64,000 bases of DNA. Source: CAYPTY01 sp964413935 (GTDB lineage Bacteria > Bacteroidota > Rhodothermia > Balneolales > Balneolaceae). A program made the position numbers and the translations under genes. The notes beneath the pieces are model-generated. The model saw only the letters and a program-made list of their open reading frames with translations, was not told the DNA's origin and searched no databases. The first letter of the stretch is position 1. The number at the start of each line of letters is the position of its first letter. Shown one piece after another: positions 34,301-42,046 of the stretch. The stretch spans positions 62,001 through 126,000 of the forward strand of contig CAYPTY010000006.1 in NCBI GenBank assembly GCA_964413935.1. Reading direction: 5' to 3'.

Positions 34301-36517
34301 GACTTCACCGCACGTGGTGGCGACCAGTACCCATTCGATGACAGCAACGACCTTACCCTGCTGGGTGTAACCTATCAGGCTGCTCTTGCAAATTACTTGC
34401 AGGCTCCTACTGCTAAAGGCGGCCTTGGCGGTACCATTACAGCTGCTCAGTATCCTGAAGGGGGCGAAGGCCGAATTACACTGGTTAACGCCGTGTCAAA
34501 TTTCAGCCTCACCCTGCTGCACAATAACGACGGTGAGTCTCAGCTCATCAGCCTTGGTGATGCAGATTTCGGTGGTGTTGCCCGATTCAAGACTCTGGTT
34601 GATTCTGTACGTGCCAGCAATGAAGCAAACGGACGTGGTGTAATGCTGCTTTCTTCCGGTGATAACTTCCTTGCCGGACCTGAATTCACTGCAGGCCAGA
34701 ATGACGGGGTGCTTTATGATGCCCTCGCTCTTAAAGCTCTTGGTTACGATGCCCTTGCACTGGGTAACCACGACTTCGACTTTGGCCCTGAATTTACGGC
34801 TGAATTCGTTACTGCCATGGATAATTCAACTTTCCTGAGTGCCAACCTGGACTTCAGCGGTGTACCTTCTATGAAGGCGCTGGTTGATGCAGGTCGGGTA
34901 GCACAGAAAGTAATTATCGATGTAAACGGTGAGCAGATTGGTGTGGTTGGTGCTACCACTGAAAACCTATCGTTCATTTCTTCACCCGGCAGCACCATCA
35001 TTAATGACGTTCAGGCTTCTGTACAGGCTGCCATTGATGAACTGGAAACAGCTGGTGTGAATAAAATCATCCTGATTTCGCATCTTCAGGGTATTGTTGA
35101 GGATTCAACCCTGGCTACTCAGCTTTCCGGATTGGATGTGATGATTGCCGGTGGTGGTGATGAACTGCTCGCCAACGATGGTGATCTCCTGATCCCCGGT
35201 GATGAGGGCGATGTGTACGGAAGCTATCCGATCTATACACAAAATGCAGAGGGTGCACAGGTACCGATTGTGACTACCCGTGGTAACTATTCTTACCTCG
35301 GCGAACTGATGCTCGAGTTCGATGCTAATGGTGATCTTGTATTTGTTGGCTCTGGCAGCGGTCCGATCCGTGTAGCCGGTGGTTCCAACCCGGATTCTGT
35401 GGCATCTAATGCTGATCTGCAGAGCACTGTGATTGATCCTCTGATAGCTGCTCTTGCCGGTCTGGAAGCAAATGTGATCGCTACATCTGAAGTTGGACTG
35501 GACGCGGTTAGAAGTAACATCCGTGCACGTGAAACCAACCAGGGTAACCTGATCGCTGATGCCTTCCTGTGGCAAGCCAATGAGTTGGCTGCTGACTTCG
35601 GCGCTCAACCTGCCGACATCGCTGTTGCCAACGGCGGCGGTATCCGAAACGACAACGTGATCCCGGCCGGTAACCTGACCGAACTAGACACCTTCGATAT
35701 GCTGCCTTTCCTCAACTTCATCACCATTGTTGAAGATGTGGATCCAGAAACCGTGAAACTCATGCTGGAAAACGCCATTTCCAGAATCAGCCTTGACGGT
35801 AATGACGGGCCTGTATCTGGTGGTAGCGGTACCGGACGTTTTGCTCAAATCGGTGGATTCAGCTTTGAGTACAATGTGGCTGAAACTGCTCTTGAGCTTG
35901 ATGGTGACGGTAATGTTATTACTCCGGGTACCCGTGTAATCAACGTAACCCTAGATGATGGTACGCAAATCGTTGACGGCGGACAGGTGCTGCCATCTGC
36001 ACCAAGCCTCAACATTGCTACAGCCGACTTCACCGCACGTGGTGGCGACCAGTATCCATTTGATGGTTTCGACCTGACGCTGGTTGGTGTAACCTATCAG
36101 CAAGCTCTGCTGAATTACATCACTGCTTCAACCGGTGATGGCGGTCTGGGTGGTCAGATTACCGCAGCTCAGTATCCTGAGGGTGGAGAAGGCCGAATCA
36201 CTCTGACCAACGAAGGTCCGGTTTCGAATGAGGAAAACTTCAATGGTATTCCAACTGAGTTTGACCTCGGACAGAACTACCCGAACCCATTCAACCCATC
36301 AACCAACATCAGCTTCGACATTCCTGAAGCTTCCAGAGTTACACTGCGCGTGTATAACCTTCTCGGACAGCAGGTAGCTACCCTGGTTGATGGTCAGCGT
36401 GCTGCAGGCCGTTACAACGTAAGCTTTGACGCTTCCAACCTGGCCAGTGGTATGTACATCTACCGAATTGAAGCCGGTTCTTACATCAGCACTAAGAAAA
36501 TGATGCTGATCAAGTAA
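31364..36517 (+). CDS. Secreted choice-of-anchor-I / tandem 5'-nucleotidase protein with T9SS domain (contains assembly gap)
   Basis: A very large extracellular enzyme, read here as 1717 residues including 34 unknown. Signal peptide (1-26); a choice-of-anchor I-type beta-propeller (about 30-322: ISAYDVVSGKLFVTNANEN ...); the gap; the tail of a lamin-tail-like domain (TNGTKDHTLVRKAEIT ... WDNLGSHNF); two 5'-nucleotidase units starting near residues 469 and 1051, 582 residues apart; and a T9SS type A sorting domain (QNYPNPFNPSTNISFDIP). Each unit has GNHDFD and the nucleotide-binding VANGGGIRNDNVIPAGN. The first metal motif is HNNDGES instead of the usual NDxH, and GGGDELL replaces the GHxH block in both units. 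Probable role: release of phosphate from extracellular nucleotides. Confidence 0.85.
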   Translation: MTTITKRMLLFFGALFFVFVGSNVYAQVENTTFSPVGSDISIKFLGSNQSGVFDEGAAEISAYDVVSGKLFVTNANENRIDIMDLSDPANPVVTGTINLTSLGGGINSVDVYDGLVAVAIEATDKTAPGSVAFYDVDGNLQQIVTVGALPDMLTFTPDGTKVLVANEGEPNDDYTVDPEGSISIIDLSSGVINASVTTADFNAFDADSAALIAEGVRIFGPGASVSQDLEPEYITVTPSGATAIVALQENNAFAIVDVATATVTDVVALGFKDHSLAGNELDASNRDDGINIRNWPVLGMYQPDAIATIDMGGGNVYIISANXXXXXXXXXXXXXXXXXXXXXXXXXXXXXXXXXXEQVILDQADHTFTFLSNGDDTFALVYGTEDNFKIIDMIGDLRADPGSGWDVGGVTNGTKDHTLVRKAEITKGNAAPQGSFGADSASSEWLVLPNETWDNLGSHNFGGSFTLALLHNNDGESQLVNLGGSLADFGGVARFKTLVDTVKAINQNAGRGVLFLSSGDNFLPGPELTVGENDGVFYDAIAVEALGYDALALGNHDFDLGPDVTAAFVDSVATGNATKFLSANLDFSNEAALQALVSLGEIAKSTTITVNGEEIGVIGATTPNLPFISSPRDVVVSQDVAGAVQTEINALELAGVDKIILISHLQGIAEDIALAGELTGLDIMIAGGGDELLANMDDALIPGDEEEVYGSYPIITQSADGKDVPIVTTRGNYSYLGQLIVEFDSNGELISVSDESGPIRVAGGDNVDAVAEDAALKAAVVDPVVAGLAALETNIIATSEVGLDAVRSNIRSRETNEGNLIADAFIWQANELAASFGVPEVEVAVANGGGIRNDNVIPAGNITGLTTFDMLPFGNVLTIVEGVDPFQFKLIMENAVSRIVRGSGDEPVGSGGGTGRFAQIGGFSIEYNPDGDSLTFTEDGETIDFPGNRVISITLDDGTEIVRNGVVVEGAPTVTMATADFTARGGDQYPFDDSNDLTLLGVTYQAALANYLQAPTAKGGLGGTITAAQYPEGGEGRITLVNAVSNFSLTLLHNNDGESQLISLGDADFGGVARFKTLVDSVRASNEANGRGVMLLSSGDNFLAGPEFTAGQNDGVLYDALALKALGYDALALGNHDFDFGPEFTAEFVTAMDNSTFLSANLDFSGVPSMKALVDAGRVAQKVIIDVNGEQIGVVGATTENLSFISSPGSTIINDVQASVQAAIDELETAGVNKIILISHLQGIVEDSTLATQLSGLDVMIAGGGDELLANDGDLLIPGDEGDVYGSYPIYTQNAEGAQVPIVTTRGNYSYLGELMLEFDANGDLVFVGSGSGPIRVAGGSNPDSVASNADLQSTVIDPLIAALAGLEANVIATSEVGLDAVRSNIRARETNQGNLIADAFLWQANELAADFGAQPADIAVANGGGIRNDNVIPAGNLTELDTFDMLPFLNFITIVEDVDPETVKLMLENAISRISLDGNDGPVSGGSGTGRFAQIGGFSFEYNVAETALELDGDGNVITPGTRVINVTLDDGTQIVDGGQVLPSAPSLNIATADFTARGGDQYPFDGFDLTLVGVTYQQALLNYITASTGDGGLGGQITAAQYPEGGEGRITLTNEGPVSNEENFNGIPTEFDLGQNYPNPFNPSTNISFDIPEASRVTLRVYNLLGQQVATLVDGQRAAGRYNVSFDASNLASGMYIYRIEAGSYISTKKMMLIK
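32332..32431. other. Assembly gap of exactly 100 N inside the nucleotidase gene
   Basis: Exactly 100 undefined bases, the conventional placeholder for a scaffold gap of unknown length. Coding sequence upstream breaks off inside the choice-of-anchor propeller (NVYIISAN) and resumes inside the second half of a lamin-tail-like domain, in the same frame as if 100 bases were missing. Both flanking domains are incomplete, so the true missing sequence is probably several hundred bases; if the gene is intact its length must be one more than a multiple of three. Confidence 0.95.
32768..36200 (+). repeat. Diverged tandem duplication of the 5'-nucleotidase unit (1746-bp period)
   Basis: The two nucleotidase units inside the 31364-36517 gene are direct repeats with a period of 1746 bases (582 codons); CTGCTGCACAA begins at 32768 and again at 34514. 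They are diverged overall but share near-identical patches, for example the stretch coding TADFTARGGDQYPFD near 34295 and 36018, which suggests an old duplication with local gene conversion. Confidence 0.85.
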
Positions 36518-36537
36518 TCCGCTTTAAATCCGATTAC

Positions 36538-36573
36538 AAGCCCCGTTCATTCATTTGAGCGGGGCTTTTTTTA
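36538..36573 (+). terminator. Rho-independent terminator after the 5'-nucleotidase gene
   Basis: An 8-bp G+C-rich stem (36538-36545 AAGCCCCG with 36560-36567 CGGGGCTT) followed by a run of T to 36573, 20 bases after the stop codon. A clean intrinsic terminator separating this gene from the following lipoprotein gene. Confidence 0.9.
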
Positions 36574-36608
36574 TTATGTGAGGTAGCACGAAATTAAATG
36601 AACATACT

Positions 36609-37517
36609 ATGAGACTTACTGTACTACTGATAATCCTGACTGGCTTCGGATTTTCTGCCTGTGAGGAAAGGCCTGCACCCGGCACAGAAGTGTACCTCTT
36701 TGATCTGGAAGTACGCAAGAACGGTTATGCTGTATCCAATCCGGTAAATATTTCAGATAACCCCGGTTATGATAATCAGCCCTCCTTTTCTCCCGATGGG
36801 AGCTATATCCTGTTTGCATCCACAAGAAACGGACAAACAGATATCCGAAAGTATGATATCGAAACGCAAAGCTACAGCTGGCTCACTGAAACGAAAGGTA
36901 GTGAGTACTCCCCTACTGTTATGCCGGACGGGGAACACTTCAGTGCCATTAATCTGAAGCCGGATGGTGAGCAGTTACTCTGGAAGTATCCATTAACCGG
37001 AACCGGATCAGCAGATCCGGAAGTGATCGTACCGGACCTGAAAATCGGGTATCATGCCTGGCATAATGCAGATACGCTCATCTCCTTTGTGCTGTCTGAT
37101 TCAGCCAATCCGGCTACCCTTCAGTTGAATGATCTGAGGAACGGTGAAAATATCATCATCGCCGAAGAACCGGGAAGATCTTTGCATAAAATCCCGAATG
37201 CGGATTCCGCATCAGTCTTAATGTCTTATATCCTGAAATCGGGAGAAGAATTCTGGTTCATATGCGAACTTGACCTGAAAACCATGGATACATCCAGAAT
37301 AATCCCAACAATATGCGGCAGCGAAGACATGGCCTGGACACCCAGAGAAAGTATTTTGATGGGGTCAGGTTCAAAACTCATTGCCTATCTCAGAAACCGG
37401 CAGATGGGATGGATGGAGTTAGCCGACTTAAACGAGTTCGGGCTCACCGACATCACAAGAATAGCGGTAAGCCCGAATGGAGACAGAATTGCTTTGGTGG
37501 TAACGGAGGTTAATTAA
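36609..37517 (+). CDS. TolB-like beta-propeller lipoprotein
   Basis: A 302-residue predicted lipoprotein with lipobox FSAC (Cys near residue 18). The body carries TolB/PD40-type propeller repeats: NPGYDNQPSFSPDGSYILFA, KGSEYSPTVMPDGEHFSAI and, at the C-terminus, ITRIAVSPNGDRIALVV. No enzymatic motif is visible; such propellers usually mediate protein or ligand binding in the periplasm. It stands alone after a strong terminator, and its stop codon overlaps the stop codon of the convergent folE2 gene (37514-37517). It is too short to be TolB itself and lacks the TolB N-terminal domain. Confidence 0.75.
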   Translation: MRLTVLLIILTGFGFSACEERPAPGTEVYLFDLEVRKNGYAVSNPVNISDNPGYDNQPSFSPDGSYILFASTRNGQTDIRKYDIETQSYSWLTETKGSEYSPTVMPDGEHFSAINLKPDGEQLLWKYPLTGTGSADPEVIVPDLKIGYHAWHNADTLISFVLSDSANPATLQLNDLRNGENIIIAEEPGRSLHKIPNADSASVLMSYILKSGEEFWFICELDLKTMDTSRIIPTICGSEDMAWTPRESILMGSGSKLIAYLRNRQMGWMELADLNEFGLTDITRIAVSPNGDRIALVVTEVN

Positions 37518-38413
37518 CGCAGTCCGTTGGGAATGCCTTTACAGATACGGCTGACGGCATCGTGGCTGTGCAGGCTTTCGAGATGAGCACAACGTACCAC
37601 GAAATCCCGTATGCTGTTGAAGTCGTCCAGTTCCTGATAAATCAGTCGGGCGGCATCTTCCACAAATTTCTGATAGGCTCCGTTAAGTTCGGCAAAAGCC
37701 TGCTCATCTTCCCTTTTCACAATAACCTGAGTCTCAGTCATAAGTGCACGGCGGCACATTTCAACCACATCTTCCACAAACACACTGTCGTGCAGTTCAA
37801 GGGTAATGTTGGCTACAGATCGCTGGCTGTGCGGAATGGCCGCTAGATTACGGGTTTCACGGGCATGCTCTGACAGTTCATAAGAGCATGGACATGCACT
37901 GCTGTACTCAAAATCAAAGTGCATAAATTTCTGATAAACCCCTTTATCGTTCAGGCGCCCTTCCAGAGCAACGGAGTAATACTGAATACCTGACAGGCCG
38001 GACCTGAGGCTTTTCTGCTCCATCGGAAAATTAAAAGACAAGCGCAGGAAGGCTTCTTTGCTCTCCAGCTTATCAAGATAGCCTTGAAGTACTTCATCCA
38101 GCATATCCAGACTAAAAATCCGTTCTTTGTATTCATAGAATACGCGCATAATGCGGCCCATATTGATGCCTTTTTTACCGGCTTCAAGGCTCACATATCC
38201 ATCGATGGAGGTTTCAAGGGTGAGGACTTCACCTGATTGTTTCTTGTACTTCAGCGGGAGGCGAAAATTCGAAATACCTACTTGCTGGATGGGTACATTA
38301 GCACCCTCAATAAGGGAAGCGGGTCCGTTTTGTAAATCGGGCAGACTGTTTCTGTAATCCTCAGACACAGTGAAAGTGGGGTCGTAAAAGCGTTTTAGGT
38401 CGCTTGATATCAT
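37514..38413 (-). CDS. folE2: GTP cyclohydrolase FolE2 (type IB)
   Basis: Converts GTP to 7,8-dihydroneopterin triphosphate, the entry step for folate, biopterin and deazapurine synthesis. The 299-residue protein matches the FolE2 family rather than FolE1: N-terminal VPIQQVGISNFRLPLKYK, the conserved KKGINMGRIMRVF block, the cysteine motif SSACPCSYEL in the middle, and the C-terminal HSHDAVSRI. FolE2 enzymes accept metals other than zinc and are often used under zinc limitation, though no Zur site was identified here. The PTPS/QueD gene ends 16 bases upstream of its start on the same strand, giving a two-gene pterin operon. The start ATG at 38413 fits the family length. Confidence 0.93.
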   Translation of the reverse strand: MISSDLKRFYDPTFTVSEDYRNSLPDLQNGPASLIEGANVPIQQVGISNFRLPLKYKKQSGEVLTLETSIDGYVSLEAGKKGINMGRIMRVFYEYKERIFSLDMLDEVLQGYLDKLESKEAFLRLSFNFPMEQKSLRSGLSGIQYYSVALEGRLNDKGVYQKFMHFDFEYSSACPCSYELSEHARETRNLAAIPHSQRSVANITLELHDSVFVEDVVEMCRRALMTETQVIVKREDEQAFAELNGAYQKFVEDAARLIYQELDDFNSIRDFVVRCAHLESLHSHDAVSRICKGIPNGLR

Positions 38414-38429
38414 ATTGATTCTTTTGAAA

Positions 38430-38864
38430 TTAGTTAATGCGTAAAAAAGGACAATATTCAGCTGAGTTTCGTTCGGTTTCGAAGAGTTTCACTGAATAGA
38501 GCACACCACCATCAGCACAGGCTTTTTCAACCGGTTCTCTAAGCTGTTCAAAGAAAGCCATTACCAGGTTTTCAGTGGTCGGGATAATTCCCTTTAAAAA
38601 AGGTACGTCCAGATTTAGATTTCGATGATCGCAAACATCGCAGACGTAGGTATTGATGATTTGTTTTAGCTCACCCAGATCGATTAGATAGCCTGTATCC
38701 GGATCGGGTTCACCGGCAACAGTAACTTCAATTACGTAGTTATGCCCGTGCCAGTTGGGATAATTACATTTACCGAATGTTTCAGCATTCCACTCATCGC
38801 TTTTATCCGTATTGTGGAGCCGGTGAGCAGCATTAAAGTGTGATTTGCGGGTGGCAAAAGTCAA
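38430..38864 (-). CDS. 6-pyruvoyl-tetrahydropterin synthase / QueD family enzyme
   Basis: Acts on 7,8-dihydroneopterin triphosphate, giving 6-pyruvoyl-tetrahydropterin (PTPS) or 6-carboxy-tetrahydropterin (QueD). The 144-residue protein has the first zinc His in SHFNAAHRL, catalytic Cys and two zinc His in GKCNYPNWHGHNYVIEV, and the active-site DHRNLN and pterin-anchoring LFETERN. The GKCNxPNxHGHNY form is like animal PTPS, favouring a biopterin-type role, but QueD cannot be excluded. The start is TTG at 38864: this gives the family-typical N-terminus and no ATG is in frame nearby. It is the first gene of the operon with folE2, so substrate and enzyme are co-expressed. Confidence 0.9.
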   Translation of the reverse strand: MTFATRKSHFNAAHRLHNTDKSDEWNAETFGKCNYPNWHGHNYVIEVTVAGEPDPDTGYLIDLGELKQIINTYVCDVCDHRNLNLDVPFLKGIIPTTENLVMAFFEQLREPVEKACADGGVLYSVKLFETERNSAEYCPFLRIN

Positions 38865-38944
38865 GGGAACAGGGTTCGTTGTGGATTAATAGAACGTCTT
38901 ACAAACGACCGAGAGCCCTGAATAATTCATGAAGAATCTAAAAT

Positions 38945-38977
38945 AAAAAAAGGGAGCTTTGATTCCTCAAAGCTCCC
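38945..38977 (-). terminator. Rho-independent terminator after the duplicated secreted protein gene
   Basis: An 11-bp perfect stem (38952-38962 GGGAGCTTTGA with 38967-38977 TCAAAGCTCCC) with a 4-base loop, followed on the minus strand by a T-rich run to 38945. It ends the TonB receptor/secreted protein transcript. Confidence 0.9.
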
Positions 38978-39036
38978 GTGTGATCAGCACACCTCACAAC
39001 TCGGTGAGACGTTTCGTGAGTAGACTAAAAGTCTTC

Positions 39037-42009
39037 TTACTTGATCAGCGTCATCTTACGTGTCAACTGTACGTTTCCGCTAACCAGCTGGTAGATGTAA
39101 ACACCACTTGCAAGATTGCTTGCGTCGAAGGTCACAACATTCTGACCTGCGCTGAATCTTTGATCTTGTGCAAGTGTGGAAACCAGACGACCCATCAGGT
39201 CATATACCCGAATCGTAGCTTGCTGAGCCTGTGGCAGGCTGAAGCTGATGTTGGTAGATGGGTTGAATGGGTTCGGATAGTTTTGATCAAGAGAAACTAA
39301 GGTTGGTACTTCACTTCCTATGTTTTCTTCATTAGAAACTGCAATTCCGCTTTGCGAAATAAACGCCCAACCGTCATACCAGGTATTTACATCAGAGAAT
39401 GCGCCAATATGAGTGGTTTTATAGTAAAAGCCATCACGTGGAGCTGGCCATGTATCATTCGTTAATGCAGGGCTGCCTGATGCAGGTCGTGGGTCCAGAC
39501 CGACGCCAGTTTCTCGCACTACAGTCCGCAATTGTGGATCCACCACAAACTGATCGGCTCCAATCGCATCGGCTACAAACTGCTGAGCAAAGATACCATT
39601 TGCATCCACACCTACGCCGTTAATGTCCCCAAAATCAAACCAGATATTGTTTTTGAACTCAATATCACCCGCTTCCAAACGTGCACGGCTGTCAATTGGA
39701 TCACCTGCTATATCTTCTATTGTTATACCAGATCCAGCAAATTCCGTGAAAATCGAATTGTAATACTTACCACCAGCATTATCATCAATCGTCAAGGCAA
39801 AATCATTACTCGTATTCAGTGAATTCGAACCAGAACCGATATAAGTAGCATTGTATACTACCGGCATAGCGAAAGGCTCTCCCGTCTCCGGACTAGTACC
39901 TCCATCATGCTCTCCACCAGATCCAGCATCATCGGTACCGTGAATACCAAACCAAAACTGGCCTTTTCCACGGAATCCTTCATCGTAATCAAAGTTGTCA
40001 TCACCCACAAAGGCCGCAATCAGGTAGCGGGTATTTACCGTACCCCCAAACCACTCGTAACCATCATCCAGGTTGGCAAACACTTCAACGTATTCGATAG
40101 TCGTGCCACTTCCAATTGCACCCATGGTTAAACCATTGATCTCATTATCTGAACCAAATAAAGCACCACCATGACGAATCGATACATACCGGATTACACC
40201 AGAATCATCGGCATCATCAGTACCACCATACAGGTTACGTGTGTCTGTTGCTGGAAGACCTTCAATTGATTCTTCACCTCCACCAACATTGATAACCGCT
40301 TTACCAAGCATTATCAAGCCTCCCCATAAACCTCGGTCTGTTGGGCCCAAATCCTCCGCATCGGTAAGATCATCCGATTCCGCTGTAAACACGATAGGGC
40401 TCTGTGCCGTACCTTCAGCAAATATCTTACCACCCCGGCTTACTACCAAGGCTGTATTCTGATCGCCAGTCGTCGGTACCGCTTTTCCACGAATAACCGT
40501 ACCGGCCTCAATGGTCAGGGTCTCTCCATCTTCCACATAAACTACTCCGTCCAGCAAATATTCCGTATCTGCTGTCCAGAAAACATCTCCGGTAATATCC
40601 GCAGAAGTTATCGTAACAGTGCTTTGGGCGATAGGTGCGTCTACATTTGTATTTGTTAGAATACCTGACTGAGAGAGGAATGTCCAATCTGCTGCCCAGT
40701 TATCATATCCAAAAGCACCTATATAGGAAACATCCTGAAAGAACCCATCACGTGGAGCTGGCCATGTATCATTCGTTAATGCAGGGCTGCCTGATGCAGG
40801 TCGTGGGTCCAGACCGACGCCAGTTTCTCGCACTACAGTCCGCAATTGTGGATCCACCACAAACTGATCGGCTCCAATCGCATCGGCTACAAACTGCTGA
40901 GCAAAGATACCATTTGCATCCACACCTACGCCGTTAATGTCCCCAAAATCAAACCAGATATTGTTTTTGAACTCAATATCACCCGCTTCCAAACGTGCAC
41001 GGCTGTCAATTGGATCACCTGCTATATCTTCTATTGTTATACCAGATCCAGCAAATTCCGTGAAAATCGAATTGTAATACTTACCACCAGCATTATCATC
41101 AATCGTCAAGGCAAAATCATTACTCGTATTCAGTGAATTCGAACCAGAACCGATATAAGTAGCATTGTATACTACCGGCATAGCGAAAGGCTCTCCCGTC
41201 TCCGGACTAGTACCTCCATCATGCTCTCCACCAGATCCAGCATCATCGGTACCGTGAATACCAAACCAAAACTGGCCTTTTCCACGGAATCCTTCATCGT
41301 AATCAAAGTTGTCATCACCCACAAAGGCCGCAATCAGGTAGCGGGTATTTACCGTACCCCCAAACCACTCGTAACCATCATCCAGGTTGGCAAACACTTC
41401 AACGTATTCGATAGTCGTGCCACTTCCAATTGCACCCATGGTTAAACCATTGATCTCATTATCTGAACCAAATAAAGCACCACCATGACGAATCGATACA
41501 TACCGGATTACACCAGAATCATCGGCATCATCAGTACCACCATACAGGTTACGTGTGTCTGTTGCTGGAAGACCTTCAATTGATTCTTCACCTCCACCAA
41601 CATTGATAACCGCTTTACCAAGCATTATCAAGCCTCCCCATAAACCTCGGTCTGTTGGGCCCAAATCCTCCGCATCGGTAAGATCATCCGATTCCGCTGT
41701 AAACACGATAGGGCTCTGTGCCGTACCTTCAGCAAATATCTTACCACCCCGGCTTACTACCAAGGCTGTATTCTGATCGCCAGTCGTCGGTACCGCTTTT
41801 CCACGAATAACCGTACCGGCCTCAATGGTCAGGGTCTCTCCATCTTCCACATAAACTACTCCGTCCAGCAAATATTCCGTATCTGCTGTCCAGAAAACAT
41901 CTCCGGTAATATCCGCAGAAGTTATCGTAACAGTGCTTTGGGCGAACAGGTTGCCGCCTGATAACCACAACATTGAAACGACCATTATTAATTGTATTCG
42001 TTTGTTCAT
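39037..42009 (-). CDS. Secreted beta-helix-like protein with two near-identical 438-residue units and T9SS domain
   Basis: A 990-residue secreted protein: signal peptide (to about residue 23), unit 1 (about 24-461), unit 2 (about 462-890) and a T9SS type A domain (QNYPNPFNPSTNISFSLP onward). Each unit starts STVTITSADITGDVFWT and contains TLTIEAGTVIRGKAVPTT, GLWGGLIMLGKAVI, SGVIRYVSIRHGG and IEYVEVFANLDDGYEWFGG; the regular short strands suggest a right-handed beta-helix. The family is widespread next to TonB receptors, but its function is not established. The TonB receptor gene ends 37 bases upstream, so the two are co-transcribed and may be a capture/uptake pair. The first 400 residues of both units are identical. 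Confidence 0.85.
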   Translation of the reverse strand: MNKRIQLIMVVSMLWLSGGNLFAQSTVTITSADITGDVFWTADTEYLLDGVVYVEDGETLTIEAGTVIRGKAVPTTGDQNTALVVSRGGKIFAEGTAQSPIVFTAESDDLTDAEDLGPTDRGLWGGLIMLGKAVINVGGGEESIEGLPATDTRNLYGGTDDADDSGVIRYVSIRHGGALFGSDNEINGLTMGAIGSGTTIEYVEVFANLDDGYEWFGGTVNTRYLIAAFVGDDNFDYDEGFRGKGQFWFGIHGTDDAGSGGEHDGGTSPETGEPFAMPVVYNATYIGSGSNSLNTSNDFALTIDDNAGGKYYNSIFTEFAGSGITIEDIAGDPIDSRARLEAGDIEFKNNIWFDFGDINGVGVDANGIFAQQFVADAIGADQFVVDPQLRTVVRETGVGLDPRPASGSPALTNDTWPAPRDGFFQDVSYIGAFGYDNWAADWTFLSQSGILTNTNVDAPIAQSTVTITSADITGDVFWTADTEYLLDGVVYVEDGETLTIEAGTVIRGKAVPTTGDQNTALVVSRGGKIFAEGTAQSPIVFTAESDDLTDAEDLGPTDRGLWGGLIMLGKAVINVGGGEESIEGLPATDTRNLYGGTDDADDSGVIRYVSIRHGGALFGSDNEINGLTMGAIGSGTTIEYVEVFANLDDGYEWFGGTVNTRYLIAAFVGDDNFDYDEGFRGKGQFWFGIHGTDDAGSGGEHDGGTSPETGEPFAMPVVYNATYIGSGSNSLNTSNDFALTIDDNAGGKYYNSIFTEFAGSGITIEDIAGDPIDSRARLEAGDIEFKNNIWFDFGDINGVGVDANGIFAQQFVADAIGADQFVVDPQLRTVVRETGVGLDPRPASGSPALTNDTWPAPRDGFYYKTTHIGAFSDVNTWYDGWAFISQSGIAVSNEENIGSEVPTLVSLDQNYPNPFNPSTNISFSLPQAQQATIRVYDLMGRLVSTLAQDQRFSAGQNVVTFDASNLASGVYIYQLVSGNVQLTRKMTLIK
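39431..40631 (-). repeat. Direct repeat copy 2 (1201 bp, identical to 40745-41945)
   Basis: Comparison line by line shows no difference from 40745-41945 at an offset of exactly 1314 bases. Identity starts at CCATCACGTG and ends at GGGCGA; the bases beyond each end differ. It codes for the main part of unit 2 of the secreted beta-helix-like protein. Confidence 0.95.
40745..41945 (-). repeat. Direct repeat copy 1 (1201 bp, identical to 39431-40631)
   Basis: The matching upstream copy, coding for unit 1. The 113 bases between the copies (40632-40744) and the region after copy 2 (from 39430 down to about 39318) are themselves homologous but diverged: IGAFGYDNWAADWTFLSQSG against IGAFSDVNTWYDGWAFISQ. 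The pattern is an old duplication with recent homogenisation of the 1201 bp, or an assembly artefact. Confidence 0.95.
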
Positions 42010-42046
42010 AATTATTCCTTTTAGTTTTGATTAGTGGTAAAAAGTC

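Noticed and set aside
39399..41776. Pairs of identical short plus-strand open frames at a 1314-base spacing
   Set aside because: They are antisense frames inside the perfect direct repeat and do not look like proteins.
39431..41945. CRISPR array or composite transposon suggested by long direct repeats
   Set aside because: Only two copies of 1201 bp lying in one reading frame; no short repeats with spacers, no transposase, no terminal inverted repeats.
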